Notes: generated from the letters alone by a model not told the origin. A stretch of 19,309 nt of DNA from JBQTHI01 sp052390035 (GCA_052390035.1 JBQTHI010000138.1:1-19309), one strand, 5' to 3'; counted from the first letter of the stretch, positions 1 to 7,697 are shown. Numbers and translations: made by a program.

Positions 1-395
1 CTTCCGAACCCATGTGAGGCCAACCGCTCTTGGGCGGCAGCCATCAGTGTCGAGCCGATCCCCTGCCTCCAGCGATCCGGGTCAAGGTAGATCGCCAGCA
101 CTTCGCCATCGCCGCTCTTGTCGCGGGCGGGGCCCAGCAAGACGAACCCGGCGAGGATCGCGCCGACCTCTGCCACCAGCACCGCCTCGTTTTGTTCCAA
201 GGAAGAGAGCCGCGTCTCCCAAAACGCCACCCGGTCGGGTATGGATAGGCTGGCGAGGAAATCGGCGGTAAGGATGCCTTGGTAGGCCTCCTGCCAGCTC
301 CGCACGTGTATCTCTGCCAGCGGGGAGGAGTCATCCACCGTGGCCGGGCGGACGGTGATCGCCGGGGAGGTAGGGGGCGGAGAAGATTGGGCCAT
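1..395 (-). CDS. GNAT-family N-acetyltransferase, C-terminus cut by the window edge
   Basis: Translating the minus strand from the ATG at 395 gives an open frame to the window edge (about 131 residues). It starts MAQSSPPPTSPAITVRPA and continues with IHVRSWQEAYQGIL, typical of the N-terminal helix of GNAT acetyltransferases. Further on are a central strand (AVLVAEVGAILAGFVLL), then EVLAIYLDPDRWRQGIGSTLM, which matches GNAT motif A (the acetyl-CoA pyrophosphate-binding Q/R-x-x-G-x-G/A loop). The family transfers acetyl from acetyl-CoA to an amine; the substrate cannot be told. The ATG lies 3 nt past the valS stop, so it is probably co-transcribed and translationally coupled with valS. The last 20 to 40 residues lie outside the window. 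The reading is mine, because other frames here give longer but meaningless ORFs. Confidence 0.85.
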   Translation of the reverse strand, partial: MAQSSPPPTSPAITVRPATVDDSSPLAEIHVRSWQEAYQGILTADFLASLSIPDRVAFWETRLSSLEQNEAVLVAEVGAILAGFVLLGPARDKSGDGEVLAIYLDPDRWRQGIGSTLMAAAQERLASHGFG

Positions 396-398
396 GTC

Positions 399-2969
399 CT
401 AGCCGGTGGCGGCCAGCTCGACCTCGACCGCCAGCCCGTCGCCGGCTATCAACTCAATTGGGGCGACCACGACCCCGGCGTTGCGCAGGTCGCCTTCCAC
501 CGAACGCACCATCGACAGCAGGCCGTCACCGGCGGCGACCCTCATCCGGGCGACCTCCGCCCGCATCGACACCTGCGCCTCGGTCTTGGCCTTACGTATC
601 TCACGCAGGATGTCACCGGCCAGGGTCAGCAGTGAAGCCTCGGCGTCCGCCCGAGCAGCCGCGGTGAGGCCGGCCGAATCCGGCCAGGTTGACCGGTGGA
701 TGCTCCCCTCTTTCCACCATGACCACACCTCCTCGGTCGTGTATGGGAGGAAAGGGGCGAACAGCTTCAGGATGGTCACGAGCGCCATACGCAGGCTGGA
801 GATCGCCGACGCCCGACCATCACTCCCCTCCGATCCGTAGGCCCGGTTCTTGACCAATTCGAGATAGTCGTCGCAGAAGGGCCAGAAGAACTCTTCGGTC
901 CGTTCGAAGGCGCGGGCGTATTCAAAACGCTCGAAGGCTTCCGTCGCCTCGCCCACCACCCCGGCCAAAGATGCCAGCATCGCCCGGTCGAGCGGATCGG
1001 TTGGTGGCGAGTCGGAATCGGCACCGAGGCCCAGAATGAACCTGCTGGCGTTGAGCACCTTGGTCGCCAGCCGGCGGCCGATTTTCATCTGGCCCTCATC
1101 GAAAGCCAGATCGATTCCCGGTCGTCCCTGCGCAGCCCAATACCTGACGGCATCCGCCCCAAAGCGGGCAATGAGGCTCATGGGGTCGTCGGGCTGGTTG
1201 CCGGCCGACTTGGATAACTTTTTCCGATCCGGGTCGACGATGAAGCCGGAGATGGCGGCGTTGTACCAGGGCAAGGCCCCGATCTCGTAGTGGGCCCGCA
1301 CGACCGAGCTGAAAAGCCAGGTGCGAATGATGTCATGGCCCTGTGCTCTGAGGTCCATGGGAAACGTGCGAGCGAATAGATCCGGGTCGTCCTGCCAGCC
1401 GGAGACGATGAAGGCGGTGAGCGACGAGGTGGCCCAGGTGTCCATCACGTCCGGGTCGGCGGCGAATCCATCCGACTTATTGCGGGCGCCCTCCTCGTAC
1501 CCAGGGGGAGGCACCGTGGTGGGGTCAACCGGGAGCATCTCGGCGGTGGCGGGGATCGGGGACAGGTAGTCGATTTCGCCCTCGGAGTCGATGGGGTACC
1601 AGATCGGGAACGGCACGCCAAAGAAGCGTTGCCGGGTGATGTTCCAGTCACCGGTCAAGCCGTTGACCCAGTTCTCAAAGCGAACCTGCATGAACTCGGG
1701 CCACCACCTGAGCTCCCGACTGCGCTCAAGGAGCGCCTCACGATCCGGGTATTTGATGAACCACTGATGCGAGGTGACTATCTCCAGGGGGCGAGTGCCA
1801 TTCTCCCAAAACTTAACGGCATGAATGATCGAACGTGGTTCACCATGGAGCGCCCCGGCGGCCTCGAGCAACTCGACCATCAGCTTCTGAGCCTGCCGAG
1901 TGGTTTTTCCCACCAACCGGTCGTAGGCAGTCTGGGCGGCGACCGCATCAACCGATTCCCATCCCGGCTCACCCCAGGCAACCGGCCGGAGTCGACCATC
2001 CCGCTGCACTATGGCTCGCAGGTCGAGGCCCATCTCCCGCCACCAGGTCACGTCGGTGGTGTCGCCGAAGGTGCAAACCATGGCGATGCCGGTCCCCTTT
2101 TCAGGATCCCCCAACTCGTGAGCGACGATCGGCACCTTCACTCCAAAAACTGGGGTCATAGCATGTGAACCGAACATGGCCTGATAACGCTGGTCGTCGG
2201 GATGAGCCACCAGGGCGACGCAGGCCGGAACCAGCTCGGGCCTGGTGGTGTCGACGAAGATCGGCTCGCCGCCAGGACCGCCAAACGCCAGCCGGTAGTA
2301 GGCGCCGGATGTCTCACGGTCCTGCAGTTCGGCCTGGGCCACCGCGGTCCTCATATCAACGTCCCACAGGGTGGGAGACTCGGTGCGGTAGCAAAGGCCC
2401 CGATCGAGGAGCCTCAGGAAGGCAAGCTGTGATAACCGGGTCGCCTTCGGGCCGATGGTGGTATAGGTCTGTGTCCAGTCGACCGACAGCCCCACCTTCG
2501 ACCAAACCTCGTGGTAACTCGCCTCGATTTGAGGCACGACCTGCTGGCACAGTTCGACGAAGTTGGGACGCGAAACGGCCCGCGGTCTGTCAGGAAGTGG
2601 ATCCGGCGGGGCAAAGTTGGGCTCGTACGGCAGCCCGGGGTCGACGATGGTCCCGGTCAACAGCTGAACCCGGCGTTCGACATTGAGCCCGTTGTCGTCC
2701 CACCCCATCGGGTAGAACACCTCTCTTCCCTTCATGCGCTGGTAACGGGCGATGAGATCGGTGTGGGTGAAGCTGAATACGTGCCCGGGGTGGAGGTTGC
2801 CGCTCACGGTCGGCGGCGGTGTGTCGATCGAGAAGATCTGAGAGCGGGCCTTGGTCCGATCGAATTGGTAGGTCCCCTCCTCCTCCCACCTCGCCCGCCA
2901 CTTGTCCTCGAGACCCTCCAATCGGGGTCTCTCTGGCATCCGGGTACTAGAGGCGGGCTCGGCACTCAT
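399..2969 (-). CDS. valS: Valyl-tRNA synthetase
   Basis: Class Ia aminoacyl-tRNA synthetase that charges tRNA-Val in the cytoplasm. From the ATG at 2969 it is 856 residues. The HIGH motif appears as HPGH at 60-63 within PPTVSGNLHPGH. The KMSKS loop is KLSKS at 584-588. MGWDDNGLNVERRVQ and the editing-domain stretch with VDTTRPE are also present, and the C-terminal region holds the anticodon-binding helical domain (FEYARAFERTEEFFWPFCDDYLEL). It lacks the long C-terminal coiled coil of E. coli-type ValRS, consistent with its shorter length. The start is uncertain: GTG at 2996, ATG 2969 and ATG 2939 are all in frame and none has a Shine-Dalgarno. I chose 2969 because TACCCT sits 10 nt upstream. 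The product is certain, the start is not. Confidence 0.96.
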   Translation of the reverse strand: MSAEPASSTRMPERPRLEGLEDKWRARWEEEGTYQFDRTKARSQIFSIDTPPPTVSGNLHPGHVFSFTHTDLIARYQRMKGREVFYPMGWDDNGLNVERRVQLLTGTIVDPGLPYEPNFAPPDPLPDRPRAVSRPNFVELCQQVVPQIEASYHEVWSKVGLSVDWTQTYTTIGPKATRLSQLAFLRLLDRGLCYRTESPTLWDVDMRTAVAQAELQDRETSGAYYRLAFGGPGGEPIFVDTTRPELVPACVALVAHPDDQRYQAMFGSHAMTPVFGVKVPIVAHELGDPEKGTGIAMVCTFGDTTDVTWWREMGLDLRAIVQRDGRLRPVAWGEPGWESVDAVAAQTAYDRLVGKTTRQAQKLMVELLEAAGALHGEPRSIIHAVKFWENGTRPLEIVTSHQWFIKYPDREALLERSRELRWWPEFMQVRFENWVNGLTGDWNITRQRFFGVPFPIWYPIDSEGEIDYLSPIPATAEMLPVDPTTVPPPGYEEGARNKSDGFAADPDVMDTWATSSLTAFIVSGWQDDPDLFARTFPMDLRAQGHDIIRTWLFSSVVRAHYEIGALPWYNAAISGFIVDPDRKKLSKSAGNQPDDPMSLIARFGADAVRYWAAQGRPGIDLAFDEGQMKIGRRLATKVLNASRFILGLGADSDSPPTDPLDRAMLASLAGVVGEATEAFERFEYARAFERTEEFFWPFCDDYLELVKNRAYGSEGSDGRASAISSLRMALVTILKLFAPFLPYTTEEVWSWWKEGSIHRSTWPDSAGLTAAARADAEASLLTLAGDILREIRKAKTEAQVSMRAEVARMRVAAGDGLLSMVRSVEGDLRNAGVVVAPIELIAGDGLAVEVELAATG

Positions 2970-2979
2970 AGGGAGGCTG

Positions 2980-2985
2980 AGGGTA
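2980..2985 (-). promoter_or_regulatory. Candidate -10 element for valS (TACCCT)
   Basis: Minus-strand TACCCT fits TANNNT and ends 10 nt before the ATG at 2969. There is no Shine-Dalgarno. This is weaker than the other examples because of its longer spacing. Confidence 0.25.
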
Positions 2986-3032
2986 GCGGCGCCCACATCT
3001 GGCGAGCAGGTGGTCTCGAAAGGGCTGGGCGT

Positions 3033-3704
3033 TCAGCGGCCCTCGAGGATGCGGGCCAGGGTGGCAAGGTCGGCGACGATCACCTCGGGCTGCGGGCCCG
3101 GCAGGCCCCAGGTGGCGCCGGAGCGAGCAAGGAACGCGCCCCGCATGCCCACCTTCATCGCCCCGGCGACGTCCCAGTCGTGGGCGGCGATCATCATCGA
3201 CCCGGGGACCTCTACCTCCATCGCCGCGGCGGCATGGAAATAGACCTCGGGGGCGGGCTTGAACAAGCCGACCTCCTCCACTGTGATCCGCCGCTCAAAG
3301 TAACCGGCGATCCCGGCATGGGTGAGCTGGGCGTCGAGCACCTCGGGCGAGTTGTTGGTGAGGGCGGCCATGCGGAACCCGGCTGACTGCAGCCGTCCCA
3401 ACGCTTCCTCCACCTCGCCGTGGGCCGCGAGTGTTTTCATCCCCGCCACCACCGTGGCTAACTGCTGATGGGTGGCTTCGAGGCCTCGGCGCTGCACCAG
3501 GTTGAACAGCGCCTCGGTGGCCAAGACATCGAAGGGCCGGTGAGCGCCCAGATGGTTGGCGACCAGCGATCCATGCAGCAGTCGAGCGAACCATTCCCCC
3601 ACTGGTTCGGTGGTCCCCAAAATGTCTCCGAAGACGGCACGAAGCCCACCCAGGTCGAGCAGGGTCTCGTTGACGTCGAAGAACAACGCCTCCGGCCGCC
3701 TCAT
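3033..3704 (-). CDS. HAD-superfamily hydrolase, haloacid dehalogenase type II-like
   Basis: A 223-residue HAD enzyme. Motif I is FFDVNETLLDL, with Asp10 as the expected nucleophile and Asn rather than Asp at +2, which argues against a phosphatase (DxD). Motif II is ALTNNSPE, motif III has the Lys of GLFKPAPEVY, and motif IV is MIAAHDWDVAGAMKVG, the H-D/N-W-D pattern common in haloacid dehalogenase-like members. The length fits L-2-haloacid dehalogenases, which hydrolyse C-halogen bonds through an Asp ester; the true substrate is unknown. The frame stays open upstream to 3854, but that part lies inside the thioesterase gene and looks like shadow sequence. The ATG at 3704 overlaps the thioesterase stop as ATGA, so the two are probably translationally coupled. 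Confidence 0.88.
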   Translation of the reverse strand: MRRPEALFFDVNETLLDLGGLRAVFGDILGTTEPVGEWFARLLHGSLVANHLGAHRPFDVLATEALFNLVQRRGLEATHQQLATVVAGMKTLAAHGEVEEALGRLQSAGFRMAALTNNSPEVLDAQLTHAGIAGYFERRITVEEVGLFKPAPEVYFHAAAAMEVEVPGSMMIAAHDWDVAGAMKVGMRGAFLARSGATWGLPGPQPEVIVADLATLARILEGR

Positions 3705-4138
3705 CGTTGTCCCCTCTGGGGTAGCGGTGCGGACTGCAGCCTCTCGATACCCTCGATGAGCAACTGGGGCACCGGCCGCTTCTCGAGGGTGGTGGCGTCG
3801 ACCACCACCTGGACGTTGATCGCCTCGGCCACGGTCCGCCCACCCGCCTCCCATACCCTCGCCCGGAAGGTCAGCGAGGTGTTGCCGACCTCATCCGCCT
3901 TTACCCCGGTCACCACCGTTTCCCCTAGCCTCGCCGGTGAGCGGAAGTCGATTTCGATGTGGCCGGCGACCAGATCGAACCCCTGCCCGTGAACCTCGGC
4001 CCAGTTGGTGCCCAACGCCTCGAAGTAGTCGGTCATGGCGTCGTCCAGATAGGTCAGGTAGTTGCCGTTGAAGACGATTCCCTGGGCGTCGGTGTCCGAA
4101 TAGCGAATCTTGCGCGTGTAGGTGATGGGCCATTCCAT
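3701..4138 (-). CDS. 4HBT/YbgC-type acyl-CoA thioesterase
   Basis: A 145-residue hotdog-fold protein. The signature YSDTDAQGIVFNGNYLTYLDDA lies at residues 13-34, with the catalytic Asp at position 17 as in 4-hydroxybenzoyl-CoA thioesterases. The DxQG and NGNY elements and the later ARLGETVVTGVKADEVGNTSLTFRARVW strand pattern complete a single hotdog domain. It should hydrolyse acyl- or aroyl-CoA thioesters in the cytoplasm; the acyl group is not predictable. The stop overlaps the start of the HAD gene by 4 nt. The start at ATG 4138 is supported by TAGGTT 9 nt upstream, with only a weak GGCGGG in between, which suggests leaderless or near-leaderless translation. Confidence 0.9.
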   Translation of the reverse strand: MEWPITYTRKIRYSDTDAQGIVFNGNYLTYLDDAMTDYFEALGTNWAEVHGQGFDLVAGHIEIDFRSPARLGETVVTGVKADEVGNTSLTFRARVWEAGGRTVAEAINVQVVVDATTLEKRPVPQLLIEGIERLQSAPLPQRGQR

Positions 4139-4147
4139 AGACCCGCC

Positions 4148-4153
4148 AACCTA
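4148..4153 (-). promoter_or_regulatory. Candidate -10 element of the thioesterase/HAD operon (TAGGTT)
   Basis: TAGGTT on the minus strand ends 9 nt before ATG 4138. It fits TANNNT and there is little room for a 5' leader. Confidence 0.35.
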
Positions 4154-4203
4154 AGGTCGCCGCACCGCCCACGGCCCCCGAAATCGCCTACACAATCACG
4201 CGT

Positions 4204-4749
4204 TCAGTCGTCGGTGACCACCCTGATCTGTCCACGGATCTCCCCTGCCGGGTAGCGGGTGGTGTGAACGTTGACGTAGGCGTTACCGGAGAGCATCGCC
4301 GACAGCACCGCCCCCAGGTTCTGCCACCCACAACCATTTCCCACATCGGGGGCGGTGAACGAGCCGTTGACCACCGCCTCGGTCCCCTTGGGCCCGGTGA
4401 AAAGGGTCACTCCCACCGGGCCGTTCACCCCCGCCGCCCCACAGTGGATATGACCGGCGAGGGTGTTGGTGGTGAGGTCCTCCCATCGCAACCTGAAGGC
4501 CACCGTCGACCCCTGCAACCAGAAGGTGGCCCGGCCCTCAGCATCGGAGACCACCGCCGGGGTCTGCACCTCCTGACCCGGACGCAGCCGCGCCACCAAC
4601 TGAACGGCGCCGGTGCGCTCCGACTCGTCGTCGTCATCATCATCGTCGGCGAGGGCTACGGCGGGCATCGCCCAAACCAGCGCTGCCGCCAGCATCACGA
4701 TCAACGGTCGCTGCCAGCGAGCGAACCGGGTGGTGGAAGTCTCAAACAC
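4204..4749 (-). CDS. Secreted CHRD-domain protein with a poly-aspartate run after the signal peptide
   Basis: 181 residues from GTG 4749. The N terminus is a signal peptide: basic TRFARWQR, then a hydrophobic core LIVMLAAALVWAMPAVALA to about residue 34. Seven consecutive Asp (35-41) follow directly. The rest is a CHRD domain (named from chordin), which carries the typical GHIHCGAAGVNGPVGVTLF and YVNVHTTRYPAGEIRGQI blocks. CHRD proteins in bacteria are extracellular and of unknown role. The frame opens upstream to a TTG at 4779, but GTG 4749 has a good Shine-Dalgarno (GAAGGAG, 5 nt spacer) and places the signal peptide correctly. A minus-strand TATAGT at 4779-4784 could be its -10. It is transcribed divergently from the GcvT/DmdA-like gene. 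Confidence 0.88.
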   Translation of the reverse strand: MFETSTTRFARWQRPLIVMLAAALVWAMPAVALADDDDDDDESERTGAVQLVARLRPGQEVQTPAVVSDAEGRATFWLQGSTVAFRLRWEDLTTNTLAGHIHCGAAGVNGPVGVTLFTGPKGTEAVVNGSFTAPDVGNGCGWQNLGAVLSAMLSGNAYVNVHTTRYPAGEIRGQIRVVTDD

Positions 4750-4778
4750 CTCTGCTCCTTCGACCCACGCCCACCGCA

Positions 4779-4784
4779 ACTATA
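4779..4784 (-). promoter_or_regulatory. Candidate -10 element for the CHRD gene (TATAGT)
   Basis: TATAGT on the minus strand is close to TATAAT. It would start a transcript with a leader of about 20 nt that includes the GAAGGAG Shine-Dalgarno before GTG 4749. No clear -35 is seen. Confidence 0.35.
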
Positions 4785-4822
4785 CGTAAGCCATCGGCAG
4801 GCGGATCGGGGAGGCGACGCGT

Positions 4823-4853
4823 TACCATGCCTGAACGACGGTTCAGTTAACTG
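4823..4853 (+). promoter_or_regulatory. Candidate -10 (TACCAT) and overlapping operator palindromes before the GcvT/DmdA-like gene
   Basis: TACCAT at 4823-4828 is a possible -10. Straight after it, CTGAAC-GACG-GTTCAG (4831-4846) is a 6-nt inverted repeat. It overlaps CAGTTAACTG (4844-4853), a perfect 10-bp palindrome that ends at the Shine-Dalgarno GGGAGG (4853-4858). Palindromes across the expected transcription start are typical of repressor sites, for example of TetR-type regulators. The regulator is not in the window. Confidence 0.4.
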
Positions 4854-4865
4854 GGAGGTGGCGGC

Positions 4866-6050
4866 GTGGCACATGAGCGACCCGAGATGTTGGAGCGAAG
4901 CACCACTCTCTACTTCGGTCCGTGGTATCGGCGATCTCCCTTCTTCCGCTCCACTCTCGCCGCCGGATGCTCCGCCTATGACATTTACAACCACATGTAT
5001 CTCCCGGCGTACTACGACGACCCCGACACCGAATACTGGGCCCTGGTGGAAGGGGTGACGATGTGGGATGTCGGAGTGGAGCGCACCGTCGAGGTGTCCG
5101 GGGCCGACGCCGACCGTCTCGTCAACTATCTGACCTGCCGGGACCTGACCAAATGCGCGATCGGTCAGGGCAAATACATGCCGGTGATGGCGCCCGACGG
5201 CGGGATCGTCAACGACCCGGTTCTGCTCCACGTCGCCGAGAACCGGTGGTGGATGCAACTCGCCGACTCTGACGCCGGCCTCTACGCGCTGGGGGTGGCG
5301 GCGGCCGGCGGCTACGACGCCGCCGTCTCGTACCCCGATGTCCATCCGATGCAGGTGCAGGGTCCGCTCTCGGCCAAGACCCTCGCCAAGCTGGTCGGCC
5401 CCGCCATCTACGACCTCGAGTACTACTGGCTCGGCCACTTCTCGATCGCCGATATCCGAGTGGTGATCAGCCGCACAGGGTGGACGGCAGTGCCCGGGTT
5501 CGAGGTCAACCTGCTCGATCACGACCGGGGCGAGCGCCTTTGGGACTTGGTGGCTGACGCCGGTGAGGAGTTCGGCATCCGACCCATTGCCCCATGCGAA
5601 GCCCGCCGGATCGAGGCCGGGATTTTCAACTACGGCTCGGACATCGGCCTGGCCGACACCCCATTGCACGTAACGGGGATGGAGCGACTGGTGGAGACGC
5701 AGGCGTCGGATTATCTCGGCAAGGCAGCCCTGGAGGCGCTTTCCGTCAGAGGGGTCGACCGCAAGTTGGTCGGTATCTACCTCGAGGGCGAGCAGCTGCG
5801 GGCGGAGCTGTCCGAGACCTGGCCCGTCTATGCCGGAGGGACCCAGGTCGGCCAGGTCACCGACGCAGTGTGGTCACCTGGCCTCGATAGGAACATTGGC
5901 TACGTGTGGGTGCCCATCGAGTTGTCGTCACCGGGACACGAGTTGAAGGTGGTAAGCGAAGACGGCGTCGAGTTCCGGGGCACTACTGCAGCTCTTCCGT
6001 TCGTCGACCCTCAGAAGAAGGTGCCGAGGCGCAATCTGGCGACCGTGTGA
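4866..6050 (+). CDS. GcvT/DmdA-family folate-dependent methyltransferase (DMSP demethylase-like)
   Basis: A 394-residue protein of the aminomethyltransferase (GcvT) fold. Recalled from memory, Pelagibacter DmdA matches closely along the length: YNHMYLP (41-47), MWDVGVERTVEVSG (66-79), CRDL (91-94), DGGIVNDPV (111-119) with Asp117 at the conserved acidic position of GcvT/DmdA, ISRTGW, and RRIEAGIFNYGSDI. DmdA moves a methyl group from dimethylsulfoniopropionate to tetrahydrofolate. Other family members demethylate or aminomethylate different substrates, so DMSP is only one possibility. No other glycine-cleavage gene (gcvP, gcvH) is nearby, which argues against true GcvT. The GTG start has GGGAGG with a 7-nt spacer. 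A short SDR gene follows after about 30 nt, probably in the same transcript. Confidence 0.85.
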   Translation: MAHERPEMLERSTTLYFGPWYRRSPFFRSTLAAGCSAYDIYNHMYLPAYYDDPDTEYWALVEGVTMWDVGVERTVEVSGADADRLVNYLTCRDLTKCAIGQGKYMPVMAPDGGIVNDPVLLHVAENRWWMQLADSDAGLYALGVAAAGGYDAAVSYPDVHPMQVQGPLSAKTLAKLVGPAIYDLEYYWLGHFSIADIRVVISRTGWTAVPGFEVNLLDHDRGERLWDLVADAGEEFGIRPIAPCEARRIEAGIFNYGSDIGLADTPLHVTGMERLVETQASDYLGKAALEALSVRGVDRKLVGIYLEGEQLRAELSETWPVYAGGTQVGQVTDAVWSPGLDRNIGYVWVPIELSSPGHELKVVSEDGVEFRGTTAALPFVDPQKKVPRRNLATV

Positions 6051-6083
6051 GCGGTACCGTCATGGCCGGTTAGCAACTTGCCA

Positions 6084-7115
6084 GTGACAGATCGCCCCGT
6101 TTGTGTGACCGGCGCTAGCGGTTTCGTCGGATCGCAGATCGTTCGCGAGCTGCTCGAGCATGGCTATCGAGTCAGGGGGACGGTCCGCTCCCCGACCAGA
6201 TCCCTCGATGAGGGACATCTACCCGCATTGCCGGGCGCCGCCGAGCGCCTCGAACTGGTGGCTGCAGACCTCCACCAGCCGGGCTCCTTCGATGAGGCGA
6301 TTGCCGGCTGTGGGTACGTCATCCACACCGCCAGTCCATACGTTTTGTCGGTCGCCGACCCTCAACGTGACCTGGTCGACCCGGCAATCGAAGGGACGAA
6401 GACCGTTCTACAATCCGTGTTGCGGGCCGGCGACGTTCGGCGAGTCGTCATCACTTCGTCGTTCGCCGCCATGACCGACGAGCCCGCCGGCACCATGAGT
6501 GAAAAGGACTGGAACACCAAGTCGAGCCTGAGCCGCAATCCCTATTACTACTCGAAGGTGATGGCCGAGCGAGCTGCCTGGGAAATGGCTGGTGCCCAAC
6601 CCGGCCTCGACCTCGTGTCGGTCAACCCATCGGTGGTCATCGGACCCTCGCTGGTTCCCTCGCTCAATACTTCCAACGGCACCCTGGTCTCTACGACCAA
6701 CGGCACCTTCCCCGGCATCCTCAGCTTGTCTTTCGGATTGGTGGATGTGAGGGATGTCGCCGCCGCCCACCGTCTGGCCTTCGAGACCGGATCGGCCCAA
6801 GGCAGATATCTCTGCACCGCAGATGTCTGGACCATGCGCCAGGTCGTCGAGGCCGCCAAGGTTGCCGGCCTCGGCGTGCGGCGTCTCGCTTCGCTGCCAT
6901 TCGACAACCCGTTCGGCACGGCACTTGCCAAGCTCGCCGCCCGGTTGCAGCCGGCCGGCAACCGCGATTACCTACTGACCAACCTCGGGCGTCATTGGCA
7001 GGTCGACACCACCAAGGTCCGGACCGAACTGGGCCTCGTGTTTCGATCGGTGGCGGAGACGGTGGTCGACGCCTTTGCCGACCTCATCCGCTGGGGCCAC
7101 ATAGAGGTTCGCTAG
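6084..7115 (+). CDS. Extended SDR oxidoreductase (dihydroflavonol-4-reductase-like)
   Basis: 343 residues from GTG 6084. The N-terminal Rossmann motif is VTGASGFVGS (TGxxGFxG, residues 9-16). The catalytic pair is Tyr154 and Lys158 in PYYYSK, preceded by VVITSSFAAM, which supplies the Ser. HTASPY, VNPSVVIGPSL and FGLVDVRDVAAAH match the family of NAD(P)-dependent epimerases, dehydratases and DFR-like reductases, which reduce carbonyls of aldehydes or ketones. The substrate is unknown. A TTG at 6078 is an alternative start; neither has a clear Shine-Dalgarno. It lies 33 nt behind the DmdA-like gene and is likely co-transcribed. Its TAG stop overlaps the stop of the convergent membrane-protein gene by 4 nt (CTAG). 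Confidence 0.87.
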   Translation: MTDRPVCVTGASGFVGSQIVRELLEHGYRVRGTVRSPTRSLDEGHLPALPGAAERLELVAADLHQPGSFDEAIAGCGYVIHTASPYVLSVADPQRDLVDPAIEGTKTVLQSVLRAGDVRRVVITSSFAAMTDEPAGTMSEKDWNTKSSLSRNPYYYSKVMAERAAWEMAGAQPGLDLVSVNPSVVIGPSLVPSLNTSNGTLVSTTNGTFPGILSLSFGLVDVRDVAAAHRLAFETGSAQGRYLCTADVWTMRQVVEAAKVAGLGVRRLASLPFDNPFGTALAKLAARLQPAGNRDYLLTNLGRHWQVDTTKVRTELGLVFRSVAETVVDAFADLIRWGHIEVR

Positions 7116-7657
7116 GTCGCCGGCTCGTCCGGCTCCCGATCCTTCGTTCGACGCTCGGGGAACGCCCAAATGGCGAGCATCACGAGCGCCAGGGCGGCGA
7201 GGCCGAGACCGGCCCATCCCCACTGGCGGGTGACGGAGGACAATCCGTCGGGCCGCGTCGTCTCGGAGGGGAGCATGCCGAGCACGGCCGGGTCGACCCC
7301 CAACTCGGAAAGGATCACCGGCTGGGATTGGGCGGAAAGCGACTCCTGCAGTGCTTCGAAGACCACCACGTAATCGATCCGCCGAACCTCGATCACTACC
7401 CCGAAGATCCCTTCTGTGCGTTCGACCAGCGGAAAGGTCTGCTGGCCCGCCCCCGGTTCGATCAGATGGGCCACGACCGTGGCCTCCGAGTCGGCTTCCA
7501 CCTCGAGGTCGAGTTCCATCGTGGTGGCGCTGAGCGGCCGAGCGGAGGCGGTCGCCATCCCAAAGGCACCACCCAGATCGACCCCAGCGGCGGCCGCCGC
7601 CGCCACGATTGTCACGCCGGCCATAGCCAACACACTCCGACCGCTGCGCCGCATCAT
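7112..7657 (-). CDS. Hypothetical membrane-anchored protein
   Basis: 181 residues, not recognised as a known family. An N-terminal hydrophobic stretch (about residues 7-25, after MMRRSGRS) looks like a signal peptide or signal anchor. A second hydrophobic segment, GWAGLGLAALALVMLAIWAF, lies near residues 146-167 and is followed by a charged tail ERRTKDREPDEPAT. The middle is about 110 residues of acidic, beta-rich sequence expected outside the membrane. The topology suggests an extracytoplasmic domain held by a C-terminal anchor with a short cytosolic tail. The start ATG 7657 has TAGTCT 9 nt upstream. The stop overlaps the stop of the convergent SDR gene. Only 40 nt separate it from the divergent macro-domain gene. 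Confidence 0.7.
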   Translation of the reverse strand: MMRRSGRSVLAMAGVTIVAAAAAAGVDLGGAFGMATASARPLSATTMELDLEVEADSEATVVAHLIEPGAGQQTFPLVERTEGIFGVVIEVRRIDYVVVFEALQESLSAQSQPVILSELGVDPAVLGMLPSETTRPDGLSSVTRQWGWAGLGLAALALVMLAIWAFPERRTKDREPDEPAT

Positions 7658-7666
7658 CCCCGCGGG

Positions 7667-7672
7667 AGACTA
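7667..7672 (-). promoter_or_regulatory. Candidate -10 element (TAGTCT) for the membrane-anchored hypothetical
   Basis: TAGTCT on the minus strand ends 9 nt before ATG 7657. It is 12 nt from the plus-strand element of the divergent macro gene, so the two promoters must be back-to-back or overlapping. Confidence 0.3.
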
Positions 7673-7684
7673 ACCCCGGCGCAG

Positions 7685-7690
7685 TACGAT
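7685..7690 (+). promoter_or_regulatory. Candidate -10 element (TACGAT) for the macro-domain/lipoprotein pair
   Basis: TACGAT at 7685-7690 is followed by 7 nt and then GTG 7698. No Shine-Dalgarno fits in the gap, so the transcript should be leaderless. Confidence 0.45.
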
Positions 7691-7697
7691 TCCTAGG

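Noticed and set aside
2511..3386. A 291-codon plus-strand ORF across the valS 5' end and HAD gene
   Set aside because: It has no recognisable domain and lies over two confirmed genes on the other strand.
4701..5669. A 322-codon minus-strand ORF opposite the DmdA-like gene
   Set aside because: It is a shadow frame of a clearly recognised protein, with no motif of its own.
4866..6050. Annotation as GcvT of the glycine cleavage system
   Set aside because: There is no gcvH or gcvP nearby and the motifs resemble DmdA more closely than GcvT.
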